The position numbers and the translations under genes are program-made. A stretch of DNA of 64,000 bases from Rhodocollybia butyracea (lineage: Eukaryota; Basidiomycota; Agaricomycetes; Agaricales; Omphalotaceae), in NCBI GenBank assembly GCA_015501585.1, contig JADNRY010000008.1, positions 496,001 to 560,000 on the forward strand. Reading direction: 5' to 3'. Of this stretch, positions 23,433 through 34,607 are shown in pieces. The notes under the pieces were generated by a model. The model did no database searches, was not told where the DNA came from, and was given only the letters and a program-made list of their open reading frames with translations. The first letter of the stretch is position 1. Every line of letters begins with the position of its first letter.

Positions 23433-23939
23433 CTAGAACGGGTTTTCGTCGTCGTGGTCAATCTCCATTCTGTCATCTGAAGACTCTGTAGGAATTAACT
23501 CGGCCTCGCCTTCTACATCGCTGCTGGGCTCCTCTTTTTGTGCAAATAATTGCACAGGTTTCGCTGGCCCTCTGTAACGGTCATGAGCGACGGCGAGAAT
23601 TTTCAACAAGAACTGCGCCTACTTAGCAAAATGCTTCTTCTTTGTAGCGTTCAGCTTCTGTGTCACCGGAGTCATGAGATTGTCCGTTGGCGAGTGATAA
23701 GGAGCACTTCTGTTGAAATCTTGTCAAATACCCGAGATACGCTTGCAAGATGACACAACTCACTGGGTTTTGGCCAATTTCTTTGCAAGCAGAGCCTTCG
23801 CACCCATCCCTGGTACCTGGTTTACTACATTTCCTAGTGGTGCCTGCGGCACAACGACATGAGCAGCATTGGCAGGATTGTGAAGAGGCTGGATGTTTGC
23901 AGAAATGGGAGAATCGTTGGGTGTTGTGGTAGAAGACAT
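23433..23939 (-). CDS. SPO12: Spo12-family small cell-cycle protein
   Basis: Three exons (23764-23939, 23623-23709, 23433-23571) with 54- and 51-nt introns give 133 residues, ending DDENPF. The core SPTDNLMTPVTQKLNATKKK matches the Spo12 family signature (a conserved SPTD/SPC-type phosphosite block followed by a basic helix). In yeasts Spo12 is a small nucleolar phosphoprotein of the FEAR network that helps release Cdc14 at mitotic exit. The N-terminal part is unstructured, with GMGAKALLAKKLAKTQ; the tail is acidic with ESSDDRMEIDHDD. The gene is easy to miss because each exon is short. It is divergent from the F-box gene, 332 bp between starts. Confidence 0.75.
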
Positions 23940-24271
23940 GGCGGAAGATTCGCGAAATAGATCTGTTTGAAAGCGCGAGTAGTAGATATGAACGGCGAGT
24001 ACGAGTTCAGCGGATGAAAGAAAGCAAGAAACGAAACTTTTCCAACTTGAACTTTGCACGTGACCGCTAATTGCATTGGGCCTTGGCGAAATCAGATAAT
24101 TCAGCCAGCACTTAGTAAAGGTGTTCTGCATGAGCCCAGCTCCATATATGTAGCACAAGCGAAGTGGACGTACCCAAGCTTTCAAGTATACCAGCTTTCC
24201 TTTTTAGCGGCGTACGCTATTACGTTACCACCCGGCTCAGGTGCTCCGCGAGCCCTCGGTTTTACACCGGA

Positions 24272-25972
24272 ATGCTCGATTTACTCCAGTTTCCGACAGA
24301 GTTGCTCTATATTATCTTTGAAGAACTTGATATCTTCTCTTTACTCCAGTGCACTCAGGTACTTGACAAAATTATTGTGGGTTGGCTCAATGTTTGAACT
24401 TTGATTTAGGTATGCAAGCAAATACACTCTTTGTTGAAAGATTCTCTCGCTGTGCGCTACAAAACTCTGCTCGCTGTTTCTGGCATGAGAGATGGGCCTC
24501 CTGACACTATTTCCACCTCTGAACGATACGAGAAACTTCAAGCGCACCAAGACGCTTGGAATCAGCTACGATGGGCTCCAGAGTCGTTATGTTACCCCAT
24601 GTCAACCATGCGCCTTTGGGAGCTTGCTGGTGGAGTTTTGGCTCTCTACGATCTTGACCAACGCCTCTTTAAACTAGTACAACTTCCATCATCTCATCGA
24701 GGGCTAGACCATCGAGAATGGGAAATCCATGACATCGATATTCAAATGGGAGATTTTACGATGAATCCCTCCGCAGATTTGCTTGTAATCGTTGCAAGAG
24801 ATTCAGTAGATCTCAAGTAAGCAATGTGTTGTTGTCAATTTCATCGATACTTACCAGCCTTGTAGCAAAAATGTAACTGTATTCAAAATACGTCTACTTT
24901 CACTTGAGACAGGTCAACCACACCCTCAGGCCCGCCAACCAGAACTTCTCGTTGAGTCTTCAACAGTGGATCAGAATTGGACCTATGAAGTGCGGATTCT
25001 GGACGAACATCTTGCCATCTTGTTCCGTCCAGACGACAGTGATGCTGAGCTTTCTGCTTGGAACTGGAACAATGGATGTATGATAAAAGTGAGCCCTCTT
25101 GTTCCATCATATCAACTACAAGTCCATGGCTGATTCATGAAGCATTACATTCCACAGATATTCGCATTTTTCAATTCGTTCTCTTTCCTTACAAAAAATT
25201 TGATCGTGCTTAGCAGCATCTGGGCTTCTGATTTAGCACATGAAACCGTCCCAGAGCTTGTAATCATTGACCTATATGACAAGGAGGTTGATGAGTTGGG
25301 CTATAGCTTGCATCTCCCCCCTCTTTCATTCCACTGGGCCCTGCATGATCTCGAAATTGTCACTGAAAATCCCCCCATTTCTGATTGGCACTCGACCGCT
25401 CCTTTTACCACCTCTATGGAAGATCGTCTGGTGGTGGTAAACTATCGCCTGCTAGACATCCGTGGAATACTTAAATGTTACGCAGTTTTCATTCCCCTGT
25501 CTGTTCTTATTGAATGTCTCCACAAAAGAGGGACAGAGAAGTCTATCCCGTGGAACGAATGGGGTCCAGAAAACACAAGGATGCTTCCCATCAGTTTTTC
25601 GGAAAACTGGATGTGCTATGTCCATGGAATGAAAGCATCTGTATACGACACCGACCACAAACAATTCCGCCTGTACGACTTTACAAAACTGGCCATTTCA
25701 TATGATTTAGCAAAGCAGCAAAAACAACCAGATACGCAGTACTTGATACGACCTACTGGGTTGAAAGCTTTTGGAAAAGAACCCATCCGCACTAGCCTCC
25801 CAGTTCGAATAAGGACCGGCACCCTACCACTCGAATCCGTAAACGCTGTGATGGTGACTGAAGATTGTATGGTTGCAGCCTGTGTGAGTCTGTACATTCC
25901 AACTACTAGGAAACACTAACCGACGTCTATCAGCTAGAAGACGATACCATGTTGCACGTTTACTCATTGTAG
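24272..25972 (+). CDS. F-box protein
   Basis: The protein opens with an F-box, LLQFPTELLYIIFEELDIFSLLQCTQVCKQIH in two exons, the Skp1-binding helix pair of an SCF ubiquitin ligase adaptor. The remaining ~450 residues carry no named repeat but show a β-rich pattern of short strands (LWELAGGVLALYDLDQRLFKL, YEVRILDEHLAILFR, ENWMCYVHGMKASVYD), as in the common basidiomycete F-box proteins with a propeller-like C-terminal part. Introns lie after CTQ, after DL, after MIK and before LEDDTMLHVYSL; the stop is TAG at 25970-25972. The substrate is unknown. Confidence 0.82.
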
Positions 25973-26472
25973 ATGCCCCATTTCATTCCAGTGGCGTTTA
26001 TGTGGGTTCGTGTCGTCAGAGACTGAGTAATGTACCTAGTACGGTCAGTTGGTCTGACAGCCCGGTAGGATCTCTTCCTATGGAAATAGTATCATGGGCC
26101 TAGCTAGTTGAGTGGGAGCATGTAGTTCGGCGTGTAGTGTATGTGAATTGTCTGTTGAATTTACGTGCAAATGCCAGCGAATTTGTTCCTCTCGAGGTCT
26201 CATGGTGGGATAATCTCAGAAATAACACAAGAAATGTCTGGAACTGCGGACCGAAAGTGTCACACGACACCTCCCGCCAAGTTTCAAGTCGGGGCAAGTA
26301 GCGTACGGGACGTCATGATCAAAGAGCCGTGGGGAGGTTATACTTTACGCTCACACCGTATTTATACACCAACTTTGCCCTCGCTTATTATTCCGAGCTT
26401 TGGTTTCACTTCTGCCTGGTGAAATTGGAATCACCTTAAACGCCACCACCAACAACTTCCACCTGTACCAAT

Positions 26473-27309
26473 ATGGCCCCTGCTGAAAACTTGAAGAAGA
26501 GAAAAATTGCTGTACTTGGTTCTCGCTCAGTCGGTGAGCTCTCTCTTGTCTACGCAATATATACCTTTGCTCACATCTTTCTTCCAGGAAAATCGTCACT
26601 GGTCATCCAGTTCATTGACAACCAATTCGTTGAATCTTATTATCCTACTATTGAAGCCACCTTTGCCAAGAGCGTCAAGTACAAAGGCGCTGAATACGAC
26701 TGCGAAGTCATTGATACCGCCGGTCAGGTAAGACCATCAGAAGAAGAACAATTTGTGTCTGTCTCTCTGAGCTGTATGCTGCAGGACGAATTCTCAATCT
26801 TAAACTCGAAGCATGCCATCGGAATCCATGGATACGTGTTGGTTTATTCTGTCACATCCAAAGCCTCGTTCGACATGATTCAAATCGTATACGACAAGAT
26901 TATCGGGTTTTGTGGCGTTACAGACATTCCGTGTGTCGTCGTTGGTTCCAAGGTTGACTTGGAATCGAGGTACGCTTGCAGCTGTTTCTTTCTGGTCCTT
27001 GCTAAACTACAATCAAGTCGGCAAGTGTCCTCACAAGAAGGAGAGAAATTGGCTCGAGAAATCAACGCCGCATGGTTAGAGACTAGTGCAAAGACCAATC
27101 TTAACGTCGGTACGTACTGCCATCCTTCCCGTTCTCTGAAATTAGTGCTGATGTACATTACAGGCAAGGTATTCGAAGTACGTGCTATTCGGCCGATCTT
27201 TGCAACCTCTTAGATTAACCTTTCGCAGTCCTGCCTAGCAGAAATAGAAAAGCGAGCACCACATGCTGGCGAGCCTCCACAGAGCAGCCGCGGTTGTGTG
27301 GTCATGTAA
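26473..27309 (+). CDS. RHB1: Rheb small GTPase
   Basis: Rheb activates TORC1 on endolysosomal membranes and is switched off by the TSC complex. Joined exons give the full Ras-type fold: P-loop GSRSVGKSS, where Rheb-type Arg replaces the Ras glycine; switch I YYPTIEATF; switch II DTAGQDEFSIL; VVGSKVDL for the NKXD-like motif (SKVD); and ETSAKTN. The C-terminus is CVVM, a CAAX box for prenylation. The SKVD variant departs from the usual NKXD of Ras proteins; Rheb proteins often vary here. The first intron splits the P-loop (26534-26587). The start MAPAENLKKRKIAVLG is normal. Confidence 0.95.
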
Positions 27310-27560
27310 ATATCTTCTTTCTCTTCTGAGCCTTTCTTCGTCATCTGGTTTCTTTATTGTTCTGTTAGAGAGTTATCTGTCGCTTTCTTACTTAGTTATG
27401 CTCCCCTTTCTATCTGTATCGCATAGGTTATTCTCTGGTAATAGTATCAACTTTACTGTACTTCCACATATCCCGGCGATTAATTGACAGGGCCACATAG
27501 AACTTTCAGTGAATGCATCTACCTATTATTGTACAACTGGAATTTATTTCCTTCAATGCA

Positions 27561-30500
27561 TCATGCATCGTGCTCCAAGTACCTAGCGTGAACACTACGA
27601 CCCTTTAGTCCAATAGCGTGGACTAGTTGATTATCTCCAGGTATCAAGTCTATGGCTTGGTCGCTCCATTTCACGTCTTCACCTTCTACATCGAGGACGA
27701 TTCCTTTGACAGGTCGCTTCGAGGACAGCGTTACGGATTCCCCATCCGAAGATATTTCGATCTTAAATCCGACATCCTTCGGAAAGTCAATGAACTTGTA
27801 AGGTTCTGGCCTGCATACAGCTTGAGTACTTTTTGCCGGCCAAAAACTATAAACTCACCAATTTGAATAGCGTGCAAGCACCGTACCGTCTTCATCCCGC
27901 AATCGAGCAGATGCGATGATGGTTTTCGGTACCTGACTCTTTGTCGTCCTTTGCTGTAGTGCATTGACTGATCCTTTAAAAACCTCGGTGCTAGAATTCG
28001 GAGCTAGCGTCACAGTCCTACGAAGAGTCAGCAAGCATATCGACAAAACCTCTTCGAGCACCATGTTCAACTCACTTGCTCCAGCCGTCATTGAATTCAG
28101 GATCATGAATATCATGATTCGAGAACTCCAGAGTGACATCCTTTGCGGTCAAAGTGCTATTGGTGGCCCACACCTCGAAAACAGTGTCAATTGTGAATTT
28201 TGCCGCAGATCTCTCATCGACGAATGTCGTGATTTCCTTTCTTGTTATACCGACAGTGTAAGGCCGAAGTTCACGAGCAATTGCAAAATAAGATGGTTTG
28301 GGTCGGAGAAAATAGTCTGCGATACTCCAACTAAGTACCGTGAAATTATCATCAGCGGTGAAGCAAAAATAAACATGCAAACTTGCCTAGTGGTTGGCCA
28401 ACAGTCATTTAACTGCCTGTGTGAATGATGATTATTTCGCATCCTAAAAAAGTGATTGTGACGTACCACACTAGAGCTCCCGCAGTATATTCTTTGCCCT
28501 TACCAGCCCAGTTACGTCGCCACAGCCGATACGCACTGGCAAGACATTCGGCTTGCATGATTTGGGTGGCATAAGCGTATCTCAAGGATCGATCTCAGCA
28601 CCTAGAATAACATCGGGTGGCTTCACGATACCTTTCCATTTCGAACGAATGCTATATTAAACGAGACCATAAGAATATTCCACGGACGCGTGCAAGTGGC
28701 CCAATGGTCATACCTTGAAATTCTCCACGAGATACAATTCCAGTCGTCTCTCGAAGCCATCCGCTGTAATTTGGATTTCATAAACAAGTATGGGAGTGGG
28801 GAATGGGCAGCACCTTTATTGTGGCTATTGTTGGTTCGCGACTGGGGGAACCGCTCTTTCGTTTCGCCTCCAAGCCAGTAGTCGACAGTGCGCATGTTTG
28901 GGTAACCCTCCATACCGAATTCTGATACAAATCGTCCTGAAAACTGGCGTGACACTATGATACGCAGAAAGATACAGGTAACTAACCAGCTAAAATATCC
29001 CATTTGGTCCAAGGCTCCTGACTTCCATGCCAAACGTTCCACTGGTGTAGATCTAGGATACTAGAGCTAAGCCACGAGTAAATTGCGCATACGACAGTCA
29101 CTGACCACCCAAAGTGCGGTCTGTTGACGGCTTCCCTTGCCCACTATACGGGGAAGACCTGTGATAGAAGATATTTGACAAGCGTCCTACAATCTCCGGA
29201 AGAGTGCGTTCGTATATGTAGCGCGCGGGAAAATTCGTTTTCCGGAAATCTGAAGTCTCATCAGAGTAGTCAAGCTCAAGGTTCATGGATTCAGCCACTT
29301 GGTAGTCTAGGAAGCCTTCAGCCTGCTTTGTTCGAAAAAAGAGCATCATCAACGCCACCTTCATTATTTCCAGCGAAGATGCAGAGAGATGGATGGGAAC
29401 GTAGGCGTTTCACGTTGTACTCTGCTTCTTCTACTACAGAGGCTAAGAAAGAATCGTAGGCGGGGTACTGGATGTTTTAAGTGAGAATCCCGAGTATAGA
29501 TGTAAGAGGATACAGACCTGCCCGCAACCAAACATGAAATCTTGCCTAATGATACGCAGCTTTTTCAGGGGGTGTAGGCGAAGTAAAAGGATTGGTACTA
29601 ACCATACAAGTATCCCCAGCTCTAAAAGTCATTCTTCTGTCGTTTGCGCATCTGGATATTATATAAACACTCACCGTCGCATATATCATAAAAAACATCA
29701 GCCTCGTATATACCTCCTCCCCAAACCCTAATCATGTTCTAAAACGGGTCAGAATATTTGAGTGCTCTCATGTTTGATGTGGACCAACTTGATTTCCATC
29801 CACCGAAAGCTTCAGCCAGGCCCTATATCGTTCAGGGTTCATCCTGTGGGCGTGCTTCCAATCAACACAGGCTACTGGTAAGTAGATGACCTCTTACGTT
29901 GTGAGCTACAGAACTATCAGCACAGATAGATAGAAAGGCTCAGTTTACGCACGAAAGAGTCCCCAGGAATCCAGTTCGATCCTCCAGCAAAGATCGGAAT
30001 ATTGTTTATTTCGAAGAAGAACGATAACCCAGGTTGATCTATCAATTTCTCTTGAACAATGATTGTTCTCCTGAACCCAATTCTCTGGATTTTAGAGTCA
30101 AGTAGTTTTCCATCCTAGGAGGCGAGCCTCAAGTGACTGCTCAAAATGAAGAGAGCGGAGTAGTATACGTACCTCACCAGTGATATCAGCTTCTACGGTG
30201 TATAATGGCTGTGCGCCATAACCTACAGGATACCAAAGTTGTAGTTCCCCAGGCTTGAACGAGAATGTAACCTGCGCATGTCCATTATCCATCCGAATAT
30301 TGCTATTGGAAGCAACAATTGCACCATCGGAGGCTTTGAGAATAAGAGATGCCTGTCCGGGCGATTTCTCGAAGAAGGTCATTTCCACGGTCATATTAAC
30401 TGCCAAATCCCGCGAGACATCATTCTTTATGTACAAATCGGAAATTCGATTATGGTACATTTCTAGATAGACGGGCTTCCAAGGTCCAGTAGTCATCAAG

Positions 30501-31328
30501 ATTGGGCCCCAGTCCCACCCATAGCTAAAGAGGATCAGCTTATTGAGACGTGTTAAGGCGCAGAGCTTACTTGTATTGTGCTTTGCGAACCTGCAGAGAA
30601 AATCATTCAGGTAACTTCCAAATGAAGAAAACCAAAGTTACATGAAGACGGCTGCTATCCCCGTTCCACAAGTTGAGCTTTCCGTGCTGCTTTTCGACAT
30701 CACGGCCCTAAAAGGAAAAAAAACGCGGTGAGATGGAGAGTTTATGGGAAGAGTATTCAATGCCACCTTTTCAAAGGCGCTGGTAAAGTAGATCACTAGT
30801 TCGTTTTCCCCAGACTTAAGGTGTTGTTTGGCACCGGCCCGATAGCCAACAAACTGATTTGAGGTCCTTGAAGAGGGATCGGTCACTGGCGTTGAAGAAT
30901 AAAGTAGCCTTACTTGAGTATTTCTTTTCCGTTCTGCATAATCGTTCAGATAAATTGAGAACGGTAGGAACTTTGGTACCAATGTGATTGCTGCGAACGT
31001 ATCCAGTCCCTCGAAGACCAAATCAATATTCGCATATCGAAGATCGTTTTCGGAAACCACGAAGGATTGTTTGAAGATCCAATCGCTCTCTCCAACCCAT
31101 TGCACGTCGTGTTCATTGAGTCCAAGAAACTAAGAGGAGAATGAGTGCTCTGACAATACGGCTGAAGAGCGTGGAGAATTTACTTACTGGATCAGGAATC
31201 CGTTTTGCTTTCAAGAGCTCAACGTGAACGGTAGTTGATCCAAATGCGGGGAGATATTCGTCGATTTGAGTCCCCTTGCCGCCCCCAACTTGAGTAAATA
31301 CCCATTGTTCAAGAGGTATCGTCTTCAT
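27561..31328 (-). CDS. Beta-mannosidase, glycoside hydrolase family 2
   Basis: A GH2 enzyme removing terminal beta-mannose from oligosaccharides. The reading starts MKTIPLEQWVFTQVGGGKG and continues with WVGESDWIFKQSF, VFEGLDTFAAITLNGKEIL and NQFVGYRAGAKQHLKSGENEL, the sugar-binding domain. YKYGWDWGPILMTTGPW and the Ig-like domain follow, then FAGGSNWIPGDSF and [27 protein letters not shown] in the TIM barrel. Acid/base Glu lies in FAGNNED and the nucleophile Glu in RFVSEFGMEG. The C-terminal part has GALVWQLNDCWPTTSWSIADYFLRPKPSYFAIAR. There is no signal peptide, so it is likely a cytosolic MndB-type enzyme. More than 15 short introns; stop at 27561-27563. Confidence 0.93.
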
Positions 31329-31490
31329 GGGAGTACGTTTGGTGAAGCTTTGAAGAGCGGGTGACAAAAGTGGCGCTCTTGCCTCGGGCCGAGCAAAAAG
31401 ATACTCCGAGCTTTGCCCGAACTTTACCCGAACTTTATCTAAATTCGTGCCTTAATAAGTCTTCTATATTAAGAGAGCAAGAACATCAAG

Positions 31491-33445
31491 CTAAAGGAAA
31501 TATCTATAACCCTCAATCTCATTATGTAGGGTCTCTCTTTTGGCGGCAGCAGTGTTCAAATGTACCAAATGCCTTCGGAACATCCAGCACATCACTATAC
31601 CTAGCACATTGGCGATTGCGCATATGACAAAAGACTGTGAGTATGTCGGACCCCATGTAGTCGGCCATATATAACTGTGAGGACTATTCAGACCGATTTT
31701 TAGGCAACAAATAAGAAACGCCTTACGGTCCGAGCACATTGCCTAATGTTCCAACAGTGTTCATCAAGGCCAAAGCAACTGCCCGTTTGGCAGGCGTCTG
31801 TGATACGGAACTAGAAGACCAGGCTAGAAAACAAATAAACCCAGCATATGATTGTGCCATTAGAAAACTAGAATGACACACTAATGTTAGTCAGTGTTCT
31901 GCCAAAGAGAATAGGCTCACAGAGAGAAGTAGCGAACAGCTGTATTTGTCGTCGAGCAGACCAAGGTGAATCCAATAATCCCAATGACCATGGTAAAGGT
32001 AATATGACCACATCGCTCTCCGGCCTTGTCAGAATGTCTACCAAAAGGTATATTAGTCTGAATTTAATCAGCTGGAGAAACATGCCCACCTAGATATGGT
32101 GATTGCAACGGCAGTGGCTACAAAGAATGGTGGGGCACAAAGGAGGAGAACGGTGGTGGGATTGTATCCGTGAAAAACTTCGCGTACAATTGTAGGCATG
32201 TAAGCGTTGAATGATAGTGAAAACGTCAAGCATGCTTGAGTCGCCGCGAGCCACCAGACCTTCGGGTCACTGATAGCAGACGATAACCCATTCAACTGGG
32301 TTTTCAACGGAGTGTCATCATGAGAAGAAGAGGTGTTGACATGCTCTTCTTGCATTCGCCGAATCGCAAGAGCCTTTTCGGCAGGAGAGAGCCAGCCAGA
32401 AGACGTTTCGGGGAAGTCTGGCAAGATGATCATGGCACCTATTGCGACCACCACTGTTAACCCTCCTTCTACAAAAAATAACCAACGCCAGGCTGCAACA
32501 TTGAGGGCATTGTCCAAAGCACTGAGGATGCCAGAAGCTATGAGTGACCCCGTGCCGTTAGCAATCAAGCTTCCAGAGGAAAGATAAGCAGTCCTCTGAG
32601 AGAGTTCGTCCCGTTTGTACCACTTTGAGATAAGAAACTTCGAGGATATTATTGGGCAAAGGAAAACGCAGATAATGAAATTTCTCACCAGAGCACCTGG
32701 GAAGAAGGCGGTTTCAAAGAATCCCAGCACAAAGCGCGAACAGAGCGCTCCAAAGTATCTGAACACAATTAGTTCAGAAGTGAGAAGCAGCAACGAGACA
32801 TACGAAGTAGCAACTCCAGTCAAACAGGACATGATCTAAGTATGCAGACAGAATTAGTACCTATATTCGAGCTTTACTTGGGGAAAGACAGACCCCCAAA
32901 GAATCATGCAGCAGGACAGATACAAAGATGGTTTGCCCATCCAGTTCAACAGCATATTGGACGGTATTTGCATGATAATATATCCCACATATAAGGAGGA
33001 AAGAATCGAGGAGAATTGCGTCCCAGAGAGGCCCAAATCTTCTTCAAAGCCGCGAAGGCGTGCAGCACTGAATATTTACTCAGTTGAGCTACAGGGAGCA
33101 TTATTGGTAAAGCATACGCCACGTTATTCCTATCAATATCTGTTTAATGTCATCGAGGAGCCCTTGGCCTTATCAAGAGGTAAACTCACAGTTGAGGATG
33201 TAGATTAGGACGAGAATAGACATGCGAATATCGACTTTGCGCAGCAGAGTTTGCTCTAATCTCTTCCTGACTTGGGTATCTTGAGAGAGCTCATTATTAT
33301 CCTCCCGAAAGTTTTCAATGTGATCATCGTTGTCGTCTTCGTTTTCTGTCGGTGAATCTCTGCTCCAATTGTCATGATATTGACTTCTAGAATGGGGGAG
33401 AAGAGGGCTGACTTCGTTGTCTACAGTGGCGAGTACAAGGGTCAT
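31491..33445 (-). CDS. MFS transporter, Dal5/Tna1 anion:cation symporter type
   Basis: A 12-helix major facilitator of the allantoate/nicotinate/vitamin permease group. After an acidic N-terminal tail (SPTENEDDNDDHIENF) come RKVDIRMSILVLIYILN, a LGLSGTQFSSILSSLYVGYIIMQIPSNM helix pair, RFVLGFFETAFFPGALFLISKWY (the family signature), RTAYLSSGSLIA, AWRWLFFVEGGLTVVVA, DPKVWWLAATQACLTFSLSFNAYMPTI, AKRAVALALMNTVGTLGNVLGPYIW and WGPTYSQSFV. The end is a short basic/acidic tail ending RYFL. A close paralogue lies at 38955-41140 in the opposite orientation. The substrate cannot be fixed from sequence. Confidence 0.9.
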
Positions 33446-33710
33446 AAGTGGTGTCAGTAGTGACGCATATCAACTTGAACTTCTCAATTTAACCTAGTCT
33501 ACACAAAGTAGGGCCGGTGAAGCCGTAGTTCGATTTTTGAGTCACGTGTAGTGCTTGCGTCACCTCTCGATGTGCTTGATGCCAGCGTCCAAGCTTGAAT
33601 TCTCGTGTCTTTGGGAGATGGAGACACTAAAAATGTATTTCAGACTACGTATGATTCTTTTTCGTATTGAAATGAGGAAGGATGGTCACTCAAAGCACTC
33701 AAAATCGAGT

Positions 33711-33769
33711 TGGATATAAATGGAAATGCTGGATATATATGGACATTTCGGATATAAAAGGAAACACTT
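33711..33769. repeat. Imperfect tandem repeat, three ~20-bp units
   Basis: Three units begin TGGATATAAATGGAAATGC (33711), TGGATATATATGGACATTTC (33730) and GGATATAAAAGGAAACACTT (33750). They end 6 bp before the target duplication of the neighbouring inverted-repeat element and appear to be outside it. Confidence 0.6.
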
Positions 33770-33778
33770 GGTCTCTAA

Positions 33779-34130
33779 GAGGCTGTTCAGCTGCCGCGAG
33801 TGATCATCGCGAGCACTTTTTGGTTTCTGTGACTCTGACAACCTTGTGACAATGGATGACTTCCCTTGAGCAACCTTGAAATTGTCAGATTTCTTGCGAT
33901 CCTGAAAAATCTTTGATGCGGTGTGATTGCCGGCAAAAACTGAATCGAAAAGGGCGTCGACCTCTTCTTGAATGGGATAGCCGTTGCCGGCAGCCAGGGA
34001 AGTCAGGGAAGTCCTCTATGTCATGCTAATTTATGGCGTCATGTCACTCTTGCGACCAGCTACTTTATTAGGGAATTGATCTCTGGCAAAAGTGCTCGCG
34101 AGTGATCACTCGCGGCAGCTGAACAGCCTC
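33779..34130. mobile_element. 352-bp terminal-inverted-repeat element (MITE), PIF/Harbinger-like
   Basis: The ends are inverted repeats of 42 bp (33779-33820) and 43 bp (34088-34130), both starting GAGGCTGTTCAGCTGCCGCG and ending in CACTTTT, differing only by a 2-bp CT deletion in the left copy. A directly repeated TAA (33776-33778 and 34131-34133) flanks them as a target-site duplication; a 3-bp TWA duplication is typical of PIF/Harbinger elements. The inside has no transposase, so it would be non-autonomous. Superfamily assignment rests on the duplication alone. Confidence 0.8.
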
Positions 34131-34133
34131 TAA

Positions 34134-34607
34134 GGGTCGAGGTCCAGATCACGCGGCGTGACTTTGTGCAGACTCTAAATTAAGCTCGCTTGCCGAGGTT
34201 GAGTCTGCCTACGGGAGACAAAATTTAACCATGCGCGCTTACTTCTCGCTTACGTTTGTTTCAGCATCACTGAGCATGGAAAAATAACAGATATGTACAG
34301 AATAAAGACAGCGAGGAGAGCATCACAGCAATAAGCAACGACGATAGTGAAATTGATACAACAGTGGTAAAAATGCACAGAAGGCTGGTCTGTTTACAAC
34401 TGTACGTTTTCTGTAGCCAGTCAGAAGGCTGGGTGATACATAAAGTGAGAGAGAAGACACCGAAGTAAGAGATATATAGAGATAAAAGATAGGAAGAAAA
34501 TGGGACAGTCCTTATATACACGTTTTGTTGGTCCCGTATTTATAAACATATTTGCACCGTGTACGCTGACAGTAAGCGAGGTGCTTCAGCCAAAGGTACT
34601 AAATGAT
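34134..34607. other. Gap downstream of DOT5
   Basis: No coding motifs were seen in this ~470-bp stretch. It presumably contains the 3' untranslated part of the DOT5 gene, whose stop is at 34608-34610. Confidence 0.4.
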
